A stretch of 64,000 nucleotides of DNA from Prorocentrum cordatum (GCA_963575745.1 CAUYUJ010018649.1:333123-397122); one strand, 5' to 3'. Positions 31,288 through 42,500 are shown, numbered from the stretch's first letter. Made by a program: numbers and translations. The notes: generated from the letters alone by a model not told the origin.

Positions 31288-34200
31288 CGAGCCTCTACGG
31301 GATTGCTGGAGGAGACAGCACAGCTCTTTTTCGGCTCGCTGACTGCGCCGCCGCTAGGGTCGGCTCAGCCCCTTACTTCATCTGCATGGACGCCAATACG
31401 AACATTGACGACAATCCACACCTTCTGCACATGTTGCAGCACGGATGGTTCAACGTTGCTGAGGGCACACCAGACCACACCATGCACACTTACGGCAATA
31501 TCCCTGACTGGGACCGCGTCACCAAGTGCCCCCGCACTTCGCGCATCGACTATATCATTGCCAACCAAGCGGCGCGATCCCTTGTCACCGACTTCTGCTA
31601 CCTTCGCGACTTGCCTGCGAAGTCTCACGTTGGCCTGCAGGTCACGCTTGACCTCAGTCGCCTCGACCATACGGCCCGACGTCTTCTTGCCCCCACGCCC
31701 TATCCGCCCGACGATGGAGCTCATGAGGGTCACGAGCTGCAGGCACTAGGGACCCTCATCGCTGAGCGATATCAGGACCGCATGGAGCAGGCCGACACAC
31801 GAGACGACGTGGAGCGCATGTTCGCCCTGGCTAACGAGGCCAGTCATGAGTACCATCTCACCCGTCTGCGCGACCTGCCACCTCCACCGTCCGACCACCC
31901 AAAAAAGAAGCCCCCCACCATGCACGGGCTCACGCCCACGTTCGAAGATCGACCAGTTGTCCCCCGCGCCTTCCCCACCTACGGAGCTTCCACGATACAC
32001 ATGAACCGACTGCGCAAGCTCCATCGGCAACTCTGCGAGCTCCGTTTCATCGGACAGCACCATCATTTGGATTGCCGTGCCATCCCGCCGTACCTCGCGC
32101 AGCGCATCGACTGCACGTGGGCCGCGGCCCGCCTCTTATGCCACAAGCTGCGCCCCACGGTTCTCCTAGACTTCCCCGAGGCCTGGTCCCCCGACGAGCC
32201 AGTGCCGCACGGAGAGCACCTTGACGTTTTGATCCAACACCTCGACTTGGAGCTGGCGCGACGCGCGAACCGTGCCAAAGCTGAACGCATCAGGATATGG
32301 GCTGAGGGCGTCCGTGAGCCAAGCGGGCGAAAGGCGGCCATATACGCACGGGCTGCTGACAGCTCGCCCACGGCGTATCTCCGCACGCCTACCACTCCTG
32401 ACGATACGCAACTCCACTGCGACACCAACGCCTTTAAACCTGACGAAGCTTGCACGGACGACAGCGACGCTGACACCGAAGCTGGCGGCTTCAGCCCCAG
32501 CGACGGTAGTTCGCCCGACACGGACAGCGACGAAGACCACACTCGTGAACCACCACCTGCGCAAGTCCCCGACATCCTCCCTGCCAACGCCATTGTTGCT
32601 AACACCAAGGACATGCTGAAGCTCATGGTCGACACCTGGGAGCCCATCTTGGGCAGGTACCGTGCACGTGCGGGACATGACGCCGAAGCCATGCCGACGT
32701 GGGCCGACTTCTACGACGAGTACCGACAGGAGCTGCCTACGCCATCACCAGCTACCCCTTTCCACCTCACCGACGACCAACTCATCCACTTCATTCGCAC
32801 CCGTTCACCGAGACGCGCGGGGGGTCTGGACGGTTGGACTACTAAGGAGGCAAAGGAGCTTCCCGACGACATTCTTCGCCTCTTCGCCAGCGTTCTACGA
32901 GCTATGCAACGCACTGGCACCATCCCAGAACCCCTCCTCCACGTCCCAAACCCGTGCCTCCGAAAAGGCCGAGGCGAACTCCCAACGGACCAACGACTTC
33001 TCTCGGTGCTTTCCGTTTGGATGTATGCGTGGGAAGCGCCAGCTTACCGCAGCCTCACGGACTGGCGGAAAGGATGGACCCACGCCACGAGTTTTGGCGC
33101 CGTTCCCAAAGCTACTATTGGGGACGTCAGCACTTCTCTTGCCCTGCGCATCGAACACGCCAGGGCCTTACTCCTCCCCTTAGCTGGAGCTGCCCTGGAC
33201 CGACAGAAGTGTTTCGACTATCTCATCACGGACATATGCCTTAACCTTGCGCTTCACGCGGGGTGTCCCCAAGACATCGTTACTGTCCGCAGAAACTTCT
33301 ACAGTCGCCACAAACGCTACATCCGCATGAACGGTGCGTACTCTAAGGAACTGGCCAGGACAAACGGTCACCTCCAGGGAAGCTCTTGGTCCCTGGACGA
33401 CATTAAGCTGCTCATGTGTGTGTGGACCAAGAGACAGCATCGATACGTTCCGCGATCACTCAGCACTACCTTTGTTGACGACAGCAACTCCACTACCCAC
33501 ACCGCGCCCGAGTTGCAGAAATCTCTTGATGAAACCGCCAAGTTTGATCGATTTTCTGGTCAACGCATCCATCCTGGAAAAGTGGCGGGGTGGGCGCTCA
33601 CTGACGAGCTTCACACCGCCGTTACCCAGCTCACTTTGGCGGAACGGCCCTTACGCGTGGTCGACTCCTTTAAGCTCGTCGGAAGTTACATCAACGCCGA
33701 GGCAGCGCCGGCTCCAGCCGCGCTTAACCTCACGGCCACCGCTGACGCCCGTGTTCGCAGGGCGACTAGTCGCCTGCCGCGCATTGGCAAGCTCCCATCA
33801 CCGATGCGTATTAAGGCGCGGCACGCCCGCTCCCTTGCTGCCAGCGTCTGTACCACAGGCACTGACATTCAAGCCCCATCAGGCCCCGTCAAAACTGCCT
33901 ACAACCATGCAACCATGCCCAAGGCGGCTATCCGCCCCAAGGGAAACAGGTGGGTCGAGTTTTGGACTCTCATGGCCGTGTGCGTCCCAGGACACGCCCT
34001 GGAGATTGACGCCATTATGCAGCGTGAAGTCTTCCTGTGTCTGCGGCGACAGGTCAACCGCGACGCCACTCTTTGCGGTCTCGTCAGGGATCTCCAACAC
34101 CATGTCCAGACCCTTTTCGGGGGAGGACCTGTTGGACGACTTGTCCAGACGCTTCAGCAGCTCCGTTGGACCTGGCCCACATTTGGCATCATGTACGACG

Positions 34201-36566
34201 ACTGGGGCTGTCAGATCAGTTGGCTGAACCTTCCCCAAAACGCCTTCCTTCACATGCTGCGCGCCTCACAACGCAGAGCCTTTCTGAGAAAAATCAAGCC
34301 ACGGCGTCATGACCTTGGACACCTGGCTTCGGTCAGACAGGGCCTCGACCTTTTCGCCAGCACGTGGCTCGCCCGCACGAAAGGAGCAGCCAAATGCAAC
34401 GCATGGCAGCTGGCGCTCCTCCTCAACTACCTGTCGGGCGGGGACCACACCCAACAGCGACGATCTCGATCAAACACGTCCGCTGACCCCAGCCCCATCT
34501 GCCGTTACTGCGACGAGGAAGAGGAAACTCAGGAGCACACTGTTCGCGACTGCAAGTGCTGGGCCCGAGAAAGAGTCCCTCTTACCACCCTCATCAGTGA
34601 CGAGCAGTGGGCCCGTCTTCCACCGCACACAAGACACTGCGGGCTCTTCGATGAAGACCCAGCCCTCCTCGACCTGCAGGCCGACCTCGCGAGGGACCCG
34701 CTACCTCAGCCCATACCGCGGCCCCCACCTGAGGGAGATCCTGCGGCTTCAGCCCAGGACTCCTACACCACCTACCTTGACCATGACACTGGTTGGACAT
34801 GGGTCTACGCTGCCACGGACGGTGCATGCACCAACCAAGCCATCCCATTGCTTGCAAGAGCGGGCTACGGCGTCTACTACGGCATCGACCACCGCATGAA
34901 CTACAGTGCGCGCGTTCACGGCATCACGCAGAACGCACAGCTTGCGGAGACCCTCGCCATTGTCCACCTCACGGCATGTGCCGAACGGCCCGTACACGTC
35001 TTCGTGGACAACCAGGCGGTGGTTGACGGTTTCCAAAGGATCATCGACGGACACTCACCACCGCAGGGCACGCACGTGGAGCTCTGGGAAAAGGTCCACC
35101 GATGCGTCATGGCCAAGCCAAACATGTTCCGCGTCGAGAAAGTCGCTAGCCACCAGGGCGACATGGGCATCGACCTCGGGCTCATCGGGCCCATCGCGGA
35201 GGAGTTCAATCGTCAGGCTGACGCCCTCGCCACAGCGGCGGCACGTACTCATAACCTTCCAGACGACATCGTCGAAGCTGCCAAATCACGACATCGCCAA
35301 GCGACCGTGCTTCATGGAGTCGCTGTCGCCATCTACGAGCGTAGACACCGTACACTCCCCCTCCCACACCGCAGGGCTGGGTTCACAGCTGCGGAACTAA
35401 ACAAAATGGAACCAAATCCCCTGCTGTCTGACCAGGCACCACCCGCGGCTGGACCAGACATCCCACAAGACCCCGACGAGCTCTGGGCCGAGGCCCAACG
35501 GGTGTTATTCGACGAACAGGAGGACGACCCGTTCGGCTTTGGTGGAGGCCTGGACTTCCTGGGCGACGGGCCAGCCAGCGCCAACCCTGCCCCGTCGGGC
35601 ACCCGCACGGCGCCCCCGACTCCGCCATTGAGTGCGGCAGCGCACCCACACGACAACGCCGTTCCTTTTCAAGACGCTGATGAGCAGGACGATGACCTGT
35701 TCAGCTTCGGTGGGGGATCGGACGCTTTGGACGACGGACCAGCCAGCGAAAACCCCGCCCTGTCGGGAAACCTCTCGACCCCTACTGCGACTCCGTCCCC
35801 AAGAGCGATAACGCCCACATACGATGACATCGGCCACCGCCAAGACGCCGACCATGACCTGGGCGACCCCCGAGGACTGAGTGGCATTGAGGACGCACCG
35901 CCGATACCACACGCTGCCGACCATGCCGCCCCACCGAGACGCCAACCTTCTACGCGACCGACCTCAGCGGCCTTGCACGGCATCACGACTGGTCCCACCG
36001 CGCAAACCACTCCGCCTCCCCACCGCCGGCAGCCAGCGGGGGCGGCTTCAGCCCCCCCGCAGGGTACTAAACCAGACAGGCCCTCGTGCCCCATCCACGC
36101 TTCCTTCGTTGCTGAGCGAGAGGAAGCGGCTCCCCTGACCTCTCGGGGCGCGGCCCTAGCGGCTCCAGCCCTGGGGTCGCGCCGGCCCCTCCAGTCACCC
36201 TTCAAGGGTGACGGACATCAGCGTACAGGGTCCCGCACTACGCTAGTCCACCATATGGACAGGCGTACCGAGGACCTCGCCTCTGTCTCGAGGCCCTCGG
36301 CTGCTGGCACTGAGCAGCCACCCCTCACCGACCGCGAAACCGAGCTGTCACAGGCTATGGCTGCCCTCCAGCAGAGGTGCTTAGATCTCGCCGCGGACCT
36401 CGCCGCCGCCCAAGCTCGTCAAGGCCCTCTTCTCCAGCGCCTCCACAGTGCTGGGCGAGCCTTCGCCGAGCTGCTCACGGCCTCGCCCGATGGTGCCGTG
36501 CCGTCACTCAACATCCAAGCTATGTTGTCATCGTTCCGCGGCGCTCCACCCGGTGCCCCGCGCTAA
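31032..36566 (+). CDS. LINE ORF4: endonuclease (rest), reverse transcriptase, CCHC knuckle, RNase H
   Basis: The frame opens at 31032 with no ATG nearby. It continues the apurinic-type endonuclease (GGVAILSKDAIVDS, FICMDANTNIDD, SRIDYIIANQAARS, SHVGLQVTLDLS), then RT: block A ALDRQKCFDYLI (near 33190), block B NGHLQGSSWS, catalytic FVDDSN (near 33474; usual YxDD), and the thumb region. A CCHC-like knuckle CRYCDEEEETQEHTVRDC lies near 34500. RNase H has ATDGACTNQA, AQLAETLAIVH, VFVDNQAVVDG and ASHQGDMGIDLG, with a final Asp in RQADALATAAA, so all key acids seem present. The C-terminal 350 residues are disordered and hold two DDxFxFGGG repeats and a coiled coil. It should carry out target-primed reverse transcription. 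Confidence 0.85.
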   Translation, partial: PDLARAQRRAAHGGTDHTVVGNTGASGGVAILSKDAIVDSTVDDNAPCIAALKAKKRWHEVFLPLCTQHRRRRRRNNHGPAGIYIASLYGIAGGDSTALFRLADCAAARVGSAPYFICMDANTNIDDNPHLLHMLQHGWFNVAEGTPDHTMHTYGNIPDWDRVTKCPRTSRIDYIIANQAARSLVTDFCYLRDLPAKSHVGLQVTLDLSRLDHTARRLLAPTPYPPDDGAHEGHELQALGTLIAERYQDRMEQADTRDDVERMFALANEASHEYHLTRLRDLPPPPSDHPKKKPPTMHGLTPTFEDRPVVPRAFPTYGASTIHMNRLRKLHRQLCELRFIGQHHHLDCRAIPPYLAQRIDCTWAAARLLCHKLRPTVLLDFPEAWSPDEPVPHGEHLDVLIQHLDLELARRANRAKAERIRIWAEGVREPSGRKAAIYARAADSSPTAYLRTPTTPDDTQLHCDTNAFKPDEACTDDSDADTEAGGFSPSDGSSPDTDSDEDHTREPPPAQVPDILPANAIVANTKDMLKLMVDTWEPILGRYRARAGHDAEAMPTWADFYDEYRQELPTPSPATPFHLTDDQLIHFIRTRSPRRAGGLDGWTTKEAKELPDDILRLFASVLRAMQRTGTIPEPLLHVPNPCLRKGRGELPTDQRLLSVLSVWMYAWEAPAYRSLTDWRKGWTHATSFGAVPKATIGDVSTSLALRIEHARALLLPLAGAALDRQKCFDYLITDICLNLALHAGCPQDIVTVRRNFYSRHKRYIRMNGAYSKELARTNGHLQGSSWSLDDIKLLMCVWTKRQHRYVPRSLSTTFVDDSNSTTHTAPELQKSLDETAKFDRFSGQRIHPGKVAGWALTDELHTAVTQLTLAERPLRVVDSFKLVGSYINAEAAPAPAALNLTATADARVRRATSRLPRIGKLPSPMRIKARHARSLAASVCTTGTDIQAPSGPVKTAYNHATMPKAAIRPKGNRWVEFWTLMAVCVPGHALEIDAIMQREVFLCLRRQVNRDATLCGLVRDLQHHVQTLFGGGPVGRLVQTLQQLRWTWPTFGIMYDDWGCQISWLNLPQNAFLHMLRASQRRAFLRKIKPRRHDLGHLASVRQGLDLFASTWLARTKGAAKCNAWQLALLLNYLSGGDHTQQRRSRSNTSADPSPICRYCDEEEETQEHTVRDCKCWARERVPLTTLISDEQWARLPPHTRHCGLFDEDPALLDLQADLARDPLPQPIPRPPPEGDPAASAQDSYTTYLDHDTGWTWVYAATDGACTNQAIPLLARAGYGVYYGIDHRMNYSARVHGITQNAQLAETLAIVHLTACAERPVHVFVDNQAVVDGFQRIIDGHSPPQGTHVELWEKVHRCVMAKPNMFRVEKVASHQGDMGIDLGLIGPIAEEFNRQADALATAAARTHNLPDDIVEAAKSRHRQATVLHGVAVAIYERRHRTLPLPHRRAGFTAAELNKMEPNPLLSDQAPPAAGPDIPQDPDELWAEAQRVLFDEQEDDPFGFGGGLDFLGDGPASANPAPSGTRTAPPTPPLSAAAHPHDNAVPFQDADEQDDDLFSFGGGSDALDDGPASENPALSGNLSTPTATPSPRAITPTYDDIGHRQDADHDLGDPRGLSGIEDAPPIPHAADHAAPPRRQPSTRPTSAALHGITTGPTAQTTPPPHRRQPAGAASAPPQGTKPDRPSCPIHASFVAEREEAAPLTSRGAALAAPALGSRRPLQSPFKGDGHQRTGSRTTLVHHMDRRTEDLASVSRPSAAGTEQPPLTDRETELSQAMAALQQRCLDLAADLAAAQARQGPLLQRLHSAGRAFAELLTASPDGAVPSLNIQAMLSSFRGAPPGAPR

Positions 36567-36935
36567 TCTCCTCCTTTCTGCCTGCCCGTGTGTACGTGTG
36601 GCTCCGCGTCCACGGTGTCAGGGCGTGGGGGCGGGGGGTGCCCCGTCACTGCGCGCCGCTTAGCGGCCAAGCGCCCAACAGGCGGTCTGCCAAGCCGCCT
36701 AGCCACGTGCCAGCACGTCGCCTTTCTTGTTGGGGCCTTTTTTCCTCACGCGGTCTGACAGGTGAGATCATCATCGTCTGTCCGCCGTCTGTAGCGTCTG
36801 TCGCACTGCGCCGGGGGAGGGTTTTTTTGTTGCCCGCCCTCGTATCTAAAGGCTGCACCGCCGCAAATAGTGCATGCGAGTTGTCGCACCGCAGTGCGCC
36901 TCGCGGACGGACCCTGGTCCGCCTACTTGTCCGTC

Positions 36936-36937
<2 letters not shown>
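36567..36937 (+). other. Probable 3' UTR of the LINE
   Basis: From the stop of ORF4 (TAA 36564-36566) to the second CT tract. It contains the short inverted repeat CTTAGCGGCC/AAGCGCC, an AGGCGG...CCGCCT pair (36681-36700), and no poly(A). Confidence 0.5.
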
Positions 36938-37370
<433 letters not shown>

Positions 37371-37520
37371 TCGCTACTGGCTTCTGACGGAGTCTGGGTT
37401 AGGTGAGCCTGAGTGTGGGTGAGTCTGAGTATGGGTACGTCTGTGTGTGCCTGACTCTGAAGAAATGAATCTGAGTGTGAGTGAGCTTGTGTATGAGTGA
37501 GTCTGGGTGCGAGTCTGAAT
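37371..37520. repeat. GTGAGTGAGTCT microsatellite
   Basis: Degenerate GAGTCTGAGTGTGAGT units. The same motif reappears at 38445-38502, so it brackets the 152-bp satellite. Confidence 0.7.
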
Positions 37521-37521
37521 C

Positions 37522-38440
37522 CCAATGGTGCCCCTGGCAGTGTCTGGCGACTAGGAGGCCCGGGTCGACTCCTCTTTGGGAAGCCAAAATGCTGCCCCTG
37601 GCAGCGTTTGGTGACTATGAAGCCCCTGGTGGACCCCCCCTGGGGCTCCCAAATGATGCCCCTGGCAGCGTTTTGCGACCATGAGGCTCTCAAGAGATAC
37701 ATGTTGGGGAGGCCAAACGGCAATTCTAGCTGAGGCGTCCCACCAAAATCGGCGCGAACGGGCTCGTGAGATCAGCCAGGGTGGCTCCCCCTTGGGGCTC
37801 CCAAATGATGCCCCTGGCAGCGTTTTGTGACCATGAGGCTCTCAAGAGATACATGTTGGGGGCGCCAAACGGCAATTCTAGCTGAGACGTCCCACCAAAA
37901 TCGGCGCGAACGGGCTCGTGAGATCAGCCAGGGTGGCTCCCCCTTGGGGCTCCCAAATGATGCCCCTGGCAGCGTTTTGTGACCATGAGGCTCTCAAGAG
38001 ATACATGTTGGGGAGGCCAAACGGCAATTCTAGCTGAGGCGTCCCACCAAAATCGGCGCGAACGGGCTCGTGAGATCAGCCAGGGTGGCTCCCCCTTGGG
38101 GCTCCCAAATGATGCCCCTGGCAGCGTTTTGCGACCATGAGGCTCTCAAGAGATACATGTTGGGGAGGCCAAACGGCAATTCTAGCTGAGGCGTCCCACC
38201 AAAATCGGCGCGAACGGGCTCGTGAGATCAGCCAGGGTGGCTCCCCCTTGGGGCTCCCAAATGATGCCCCTGGCAGCGTTTTGTGACCATGAGGCTCTCA
38301 AGAGATACATGTTGGGGACGCCAAACGGCAATTCTAGCTGAGGCGTCCCACCAAAATCGGCGCGAACGGGCTCGTGAGATCAGCCAGGGTGGCTCCCCCT
38401 TGGGGCTCCCAAATGATGCCCCTGGCAGCGTTTTGTGATC
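37522..38440. repeat. Satellite: 64-bp units passing into a 152-bp tandem array
   Basis: AATGATGCCCCTGGCAGCG or a variant occurs at 37524, 37588 and 37652 (64-bp steps), then at 37804, 37956, 38108, 38260 and 38412 (152-bp steps). The 152-bp copies are nearly identical. No protein-like frame is conserved. Confidence 0.95.
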
Positions 38441-38499
38441 ATGAGAGAGTGTGAGTGTGAGTGAATGTGACTGTGAGTGAGTCTGAGTGAGAGTGAGTC

Positions 38500-38760
38500 T
38501 CATCTTATCTTATCGAGTCCTATCTTATCTTACCTTTATTACCCTCTATCTTACCTTATCTTGAAATATCGTATCTTGTCTTAGCTTATCTTATATCAAC
38601 TCATATTATCGCATCATATCTTGTCTTATCTTATTACTCCATAGGCTGTCTTATCTTATATATTATCATACCTTGTCATATATCTTATCTTACAGTATCA
38701 TATATTGTGTTATCTTATCTTGTCTTGTAGTATCTTATCTTGTCTTGTCTTATCTGGTGA
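38500..38760. repeat. Degenerate TCTTATCTTA repeat
   Basis: AT-rich tandem TTATCTTATC units with drift. No gene. Confidence 0.85.
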
Positions 38761-38767
38761 TTATCAT

Positions 38768-39260
38768 TGGGAGGAGGGAGGCGGGAGGCGGGAGGAAGAA
38801 GGAGGAGGAGGAGTGGGAGGCGTCAGAGTAATAACAAGAACCCCAATCCTTAGGATATGGGGAAAAAACATACTATTTTTTGACTATTTTTGAACATTCC
38901 CCCTGTAGAGAACCGGCCCGACTGAAGCCCAGCCCCGTCGGCACCGTAGCCGCTGGCCGTGGGGGTGCGGGCGGCCGCCGCCGCCGCGAGGAACTGGCGC
39001 TGGGCGGCGGCCGCCTGGGCAGGCGCCCGGGCCCCGCCCCGGGACAAGACGCAACCAGGACGAGGAGAGCATCGGGGAGGAGGAGGGGGAGGAGGAGGAG
39101 GAGGAGGAGGAGGAGGAGGAGGAGGAGGAGGAGGAGGCGGAGGAGGAGGAGGAGGAGGAGGATCGAGGATCGAGGATCGAGGATCGAGGAGGAGGAGGAG
39201 GAGGAGGAGGAGGAGGGGGAGGAGGAGGAGGAGGGGGAGGAGGAGGGAGAGGACGAGGAG
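38768..39260. repeat. GGA/GAG triplet repeats
   Basis: Purine tracts at 38768-38820 and 39055-39250, the second containing four GAGGATC units at about 39158-39185. The ORFs (poly-Glu, poly-Arg, poly-Gly or, reversed, poly-Pro, poly-Leu, poly-Ser) are artefacts of the repeat. Confidence 0.9.
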
Positions 39261-39426
39261 AGCGGCCAAGATGGGGGCCTTCTCCTCCTCGCTTCCCCCC
39301 CCCGCTCGCCGCCGAGTTATTCTCCCTGGCTAACAGATCGCGACGCTGCACGCGCTTTCCGTCATCCGCCGCCCCCCGTTGATTTAACACAGGCGTGCCT
39401 GGCGTGCTGACCTTGTGGTTACTCGG

Positions 39427-39612
39427 GAGCGGCCAAGAGCGGGGTGTCCAAGAGGGGGGGGTGCAAATCATGACCGGAGGCACGTGCGCGGCCCAGCGGG
39501 GGGGCCAGGGACGTAATGAAATAAGAAGAGGCGACATTGAATCTGGGAAAATACCATGGCCACCGCCATGATATCTACCCCCCCCCAAGTCATCACCCCC
39601 CCTTTGCCGCCC
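39427..39612. repeat. Dispersed repeat R1, copy 1
   Basis: About 185 bp closely similar to 62137-62325. Shared blocks include GTGCAAATCATGACCGG, GGGCCAGGGACGTAA and AAATAAGAAG. There is no ORF in common. Confidence 0.85.
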
Positions 39613-40005
39613 CCGAGATTAGTCGGACATCTCTGAGATTGTGGGGCATCGGCCCTGCACTGGAATTTGCACTGGAGAGGTGATCCTGGTGTATACGGGA
39701 CCCTGGTGTATACATTTGTCGCTGTTTCCCCGGGACATCGGGGGAAAAAATATACACCACACCACCCCAGCGTCGTGCTCGACCCTCACGAAGTCCTGGG
39801 ATGGAAAAACAACCCGCCTCTGGTGATTTATATGTTTCGGTTTCCGCGATTGGGCAGCTTTGGAGGATGTCTCGGGCGCCGCGGCCTTCTCAGAGCGTTC
39901 GGGAACTCTCTGGCCGAAACGCTCTGGAGCGGATGTATTCTCCTCCTGGTCCAGACCGACAGAAACTCTTGCCTCTGGGCAGGAGGAGGACGGTCGAGGT
40001 CAGGG
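39613..40005. other. No gene seen
   Basis: It contains a local duplication CCTGGTGTATAC (39684 and 39702). No protein family is recognised in either strand. Confidence 0.45.
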
Positions 40006-40009
40006 CGGA

Positions 40010-40175
40010 TTAAGCCCAGGATTCAGCCCGGATCAGGCCGGATGAAGCCCGGGATTAACCCTGAACTTGCTCAGGAGAAAGCCAGAATGATCAGAAGTAG
40101 CTCAGATTGCGCGGGATTCAGCCAAGATTTGGCAAATCTTCGACCAGGGATCTACCAGCAACGATGTTGAATTCA
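40010..40175. repeat. Dispersed repeat R4, copy 1
   Basis: Short GGATCAGGCCGGATGAAGCC-type units ending in GGGATCTACCAGCAACGATG. Related blocks lie at 46070-46175 and 47520-47640. Confidence 0.65.
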
Positions 40176-40439
40176 ACCGCCCAGGAGGTGCGCCCTAGAG
40201 GAGGCCTGGGGGGGCGCCACCCTCCCTCCTTCTCCTCCTTAGCCGTACAGAACAAGGCGATGCAGAGGCGACCGGATCAAAATCATTTCCTGGCCATCCT
40301 CTGGTATTGGGTCCTCGTTTTGAAGACACAGAGCCCCGCGTTCCTCTCCTCCTCCTCCTCCTCCTCCTCCTCCTCCTCCTCCTCCCCCTCCCCCTCCTTC
40401 CTCCTTTGCCTCTGCTTTCCCCATGTCGACCAGTTCGGC

Positions 40440-41290
40440 ACATCCCTCACAAATTTCGTGGCTCTACAAAGAGCTCTGACGAAGGCACCAGCGGAACAGT
40501 CCGCATGGCGCACCCGCACACGATTCAGCACACCCCTCTCACGCTTTGTGGGTCTATAGGGAGCTCCGACGAAGGACCCAGCGCCACACCCCGCATGGCG
40601 TACCCGCACCAGATTCGGCGCACCCCTCACGTTTCGTGGCGCCAAGGGAACACCACCGAAAACCCAGGGGGCACAGTCCGCATGGCGTACCCGCGCCCGA
40701 TTCGGCACACCCCTTACACGTTTCGTAGCCCCACAGAGAGCTCCACCGAAGGCCCCAGCGGCAGTCAGAATGGCGTACCCGCACCCATGTCGGCACACCC
40801 CTCACACGTTTCGCGCTCCCCACAGGGAGCTCCACCGAAGGCCCCAGCGGCACAGTCCGCATGGCGTACCCATCCAATTCGGCACACCCCTCACACGATT
40901 CGAGACCCTATAAGGAGCTCACCCGAGGGGGCCCCAGCGGCACAGTCCGCATGGCGTAACCCGCGCGGCACACACCTGACACGTTTCGTGGTCCCACAAG
41001 GAACTCCAGCGAAGGCCTCAGTGGCACAGTCCGCATGGCGTACCCGCGCGCGATTCGGCGCACCCCTCACACGTTTTGTTGCCCCGAAGGGAGCTCCACC
41101 GAAGGCCCCAACGTCAGTCCGCATGGCGTATCCACTCGATTCGGCACACCCCTCACAAGATTCGAGGCCCTATAGGGAGCTCAGCCGAAAACCCAGATGG
41201 CACAGTCCACATGGTGCACTCGATCCGGCACACCCCTCACGCGTTTCGTGGCCCCATACGGGTATCCAGCGAAGGTCTTCAACAAGAGTG
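40440..41290. repeat. Satellite with a unit of about 88 bp, ten copies
   Basis: The anchor CCGCATGGCG or a variant occurs at 40501, 40591, 40678, 40766, 40857, 40947, 41031, 41118 and 41207, so the unit is 84-91 bp. Each unit also has a GATTCGGCACACCCCTCAC block and a GGGAGCTCC block. A (CTC)n tract (40340-40395) precedes it. Confidence 0.92.
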
Positions 41291-41517
41291 GCACATCTGC
41301 AACGGGGTTTCATTCAGGATGCCACTGACCACCTGACAAGTAGATGTTGCATGCGTCAGGCCACACCCCGCACAGCAGGTAAATGAGGAACGGGTGCACG
41401 TCTGAGCATGGTATGACGACCGATGCTTGCGTGCGGTTCCAAGTGTTGTTCTGTACTTGTGCATGGCCAGCCGGGTGAAAGCGGCCTTGGAGACGCACCC
41501 AAATGCACCGTCCCGCT

Positions 41518-41800
41518 TCAGGAATTCGCTGAACCCACCAACAAATGCACAATTTAACAAATTGAAGGGGCCCTGTGATACACAAATAAATAGACACCAA
41601 TAACAGGATCCCCCATATTTTCCCATAATTAGTTTCTGGGTTGTTGTCTTCCCCCCACCCCACCTCCCATATGTTCCCATATCTTCTGGGGAATCGATGA
41701 TTCATTGTGTCTGTGTGATTTTTCCCCTCCTGAAAATGTCCACGCCCGCGTCAGGAACTCGCCGAGCCCACCAACGAATGCACAACTTAACCAGATGCAG
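41518..41800. repeat. Dispersed repeat R2, copy 1, between short direct repeats
   Basis: 41567-41735 resembles 61680-61848 and, in part, 61398-61512 (GGGGCCCTGTGATACACA, CCCATATTTTCCC, TTGTGTCTGTGTG, TTTTCCCCTCCTGA). It is flanked by related sequences CCCACCAACAAATGCACAA (41535) and CCCACCAACGAATGCACAA (about 41768). Confidence 0.75.
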
Positions 41801-42267
41801 AGGCAGGAGGCGGACGCACCCTGAGGCCTTCGACGTCCTGCCGACACTGCCGCCGGATGGCGGTGGACAGCGGCACCCTTTTGCTCAGCCCCACTGGCTG
41901 TACGTAGAAGTACGCGTACAGGGCAGTTGTTTAAAACATGGGATGTTCATAATATATGATTTTGACACATGGTTAGTTTAGGAATAAATGTGTGCATGAA
42001 CTCATCGTTGTTTTTAGTACTAACTCCTTCCATGTTTAATACATGATCCGCACGCGGAGCATGTATTAAAAACGGCACTGTACGCTGGTCCAGATAGAAC
42101 TGGGCCTGGAGTGACTGCGATGGCCGAACACATACGCAGCACGGTCCGCTGCACGGACAGCACATCATCCAATGCAAGGCGGAAAACCTCCTGGGATTGC
42201 TGGCCCCCCCAATTGACAACCCCTGCGGTTGGCGAGCCCAAAAAACATGCATTGGAACCTCTGGATT

Positions 42268-42500
42268 CTAAAAAGGTTGGAACTGCTCTCCGTTCTGGGT
42301 CTCACTCCAGCATGCTCTGGGTATGATGTGGCACACATCCCACGAACTTTTGGAGCGATCACCACTGCTGTCTGTCACGAACAATCTGGGTTCCCGCTGA
42401 ATACCTCTGTGCGACCTGCCTACTTTGACCAAACCATCCACATTCAGACAGGTGGCAATATACAGATCTTCTTGAGTGTCTATCAAAGACGGGAAACGAG
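42268..42500 (-). pseudogene. Possible GIY-YIG/T5orf172-like fragment
   Basis: A minus-strand frame with IDTQEDLYIATCLNVDGLVK and VGRSHRGIQREPRLFVTDSS, then WDVCHIIPRACWSET. The order L-Y-I, GLVKVGRS, Arg and C-x-I-P-R is like the T5orf172 type of GIY-YIG nuclease domain. It is short, without a clear start, and neighbours only repeats, so it is probably a remnant. Similarity by eye is weak. Confidence 0.3.

Noticed and set aside
37522-38440. CRISPR-like array
   Set aside because: Units are contiguous and identical over 152 bp with no variable spacers, so it is a satellite. The same holds for the 88-bp and 78-bp arrays.
38880-39410. Poly-Arg, poly-Glu and poly-Pro ORFs, also at 43.4, 48.7, 62.5 and 63.1 kb
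   Set aside because: Products of triplet repeats.
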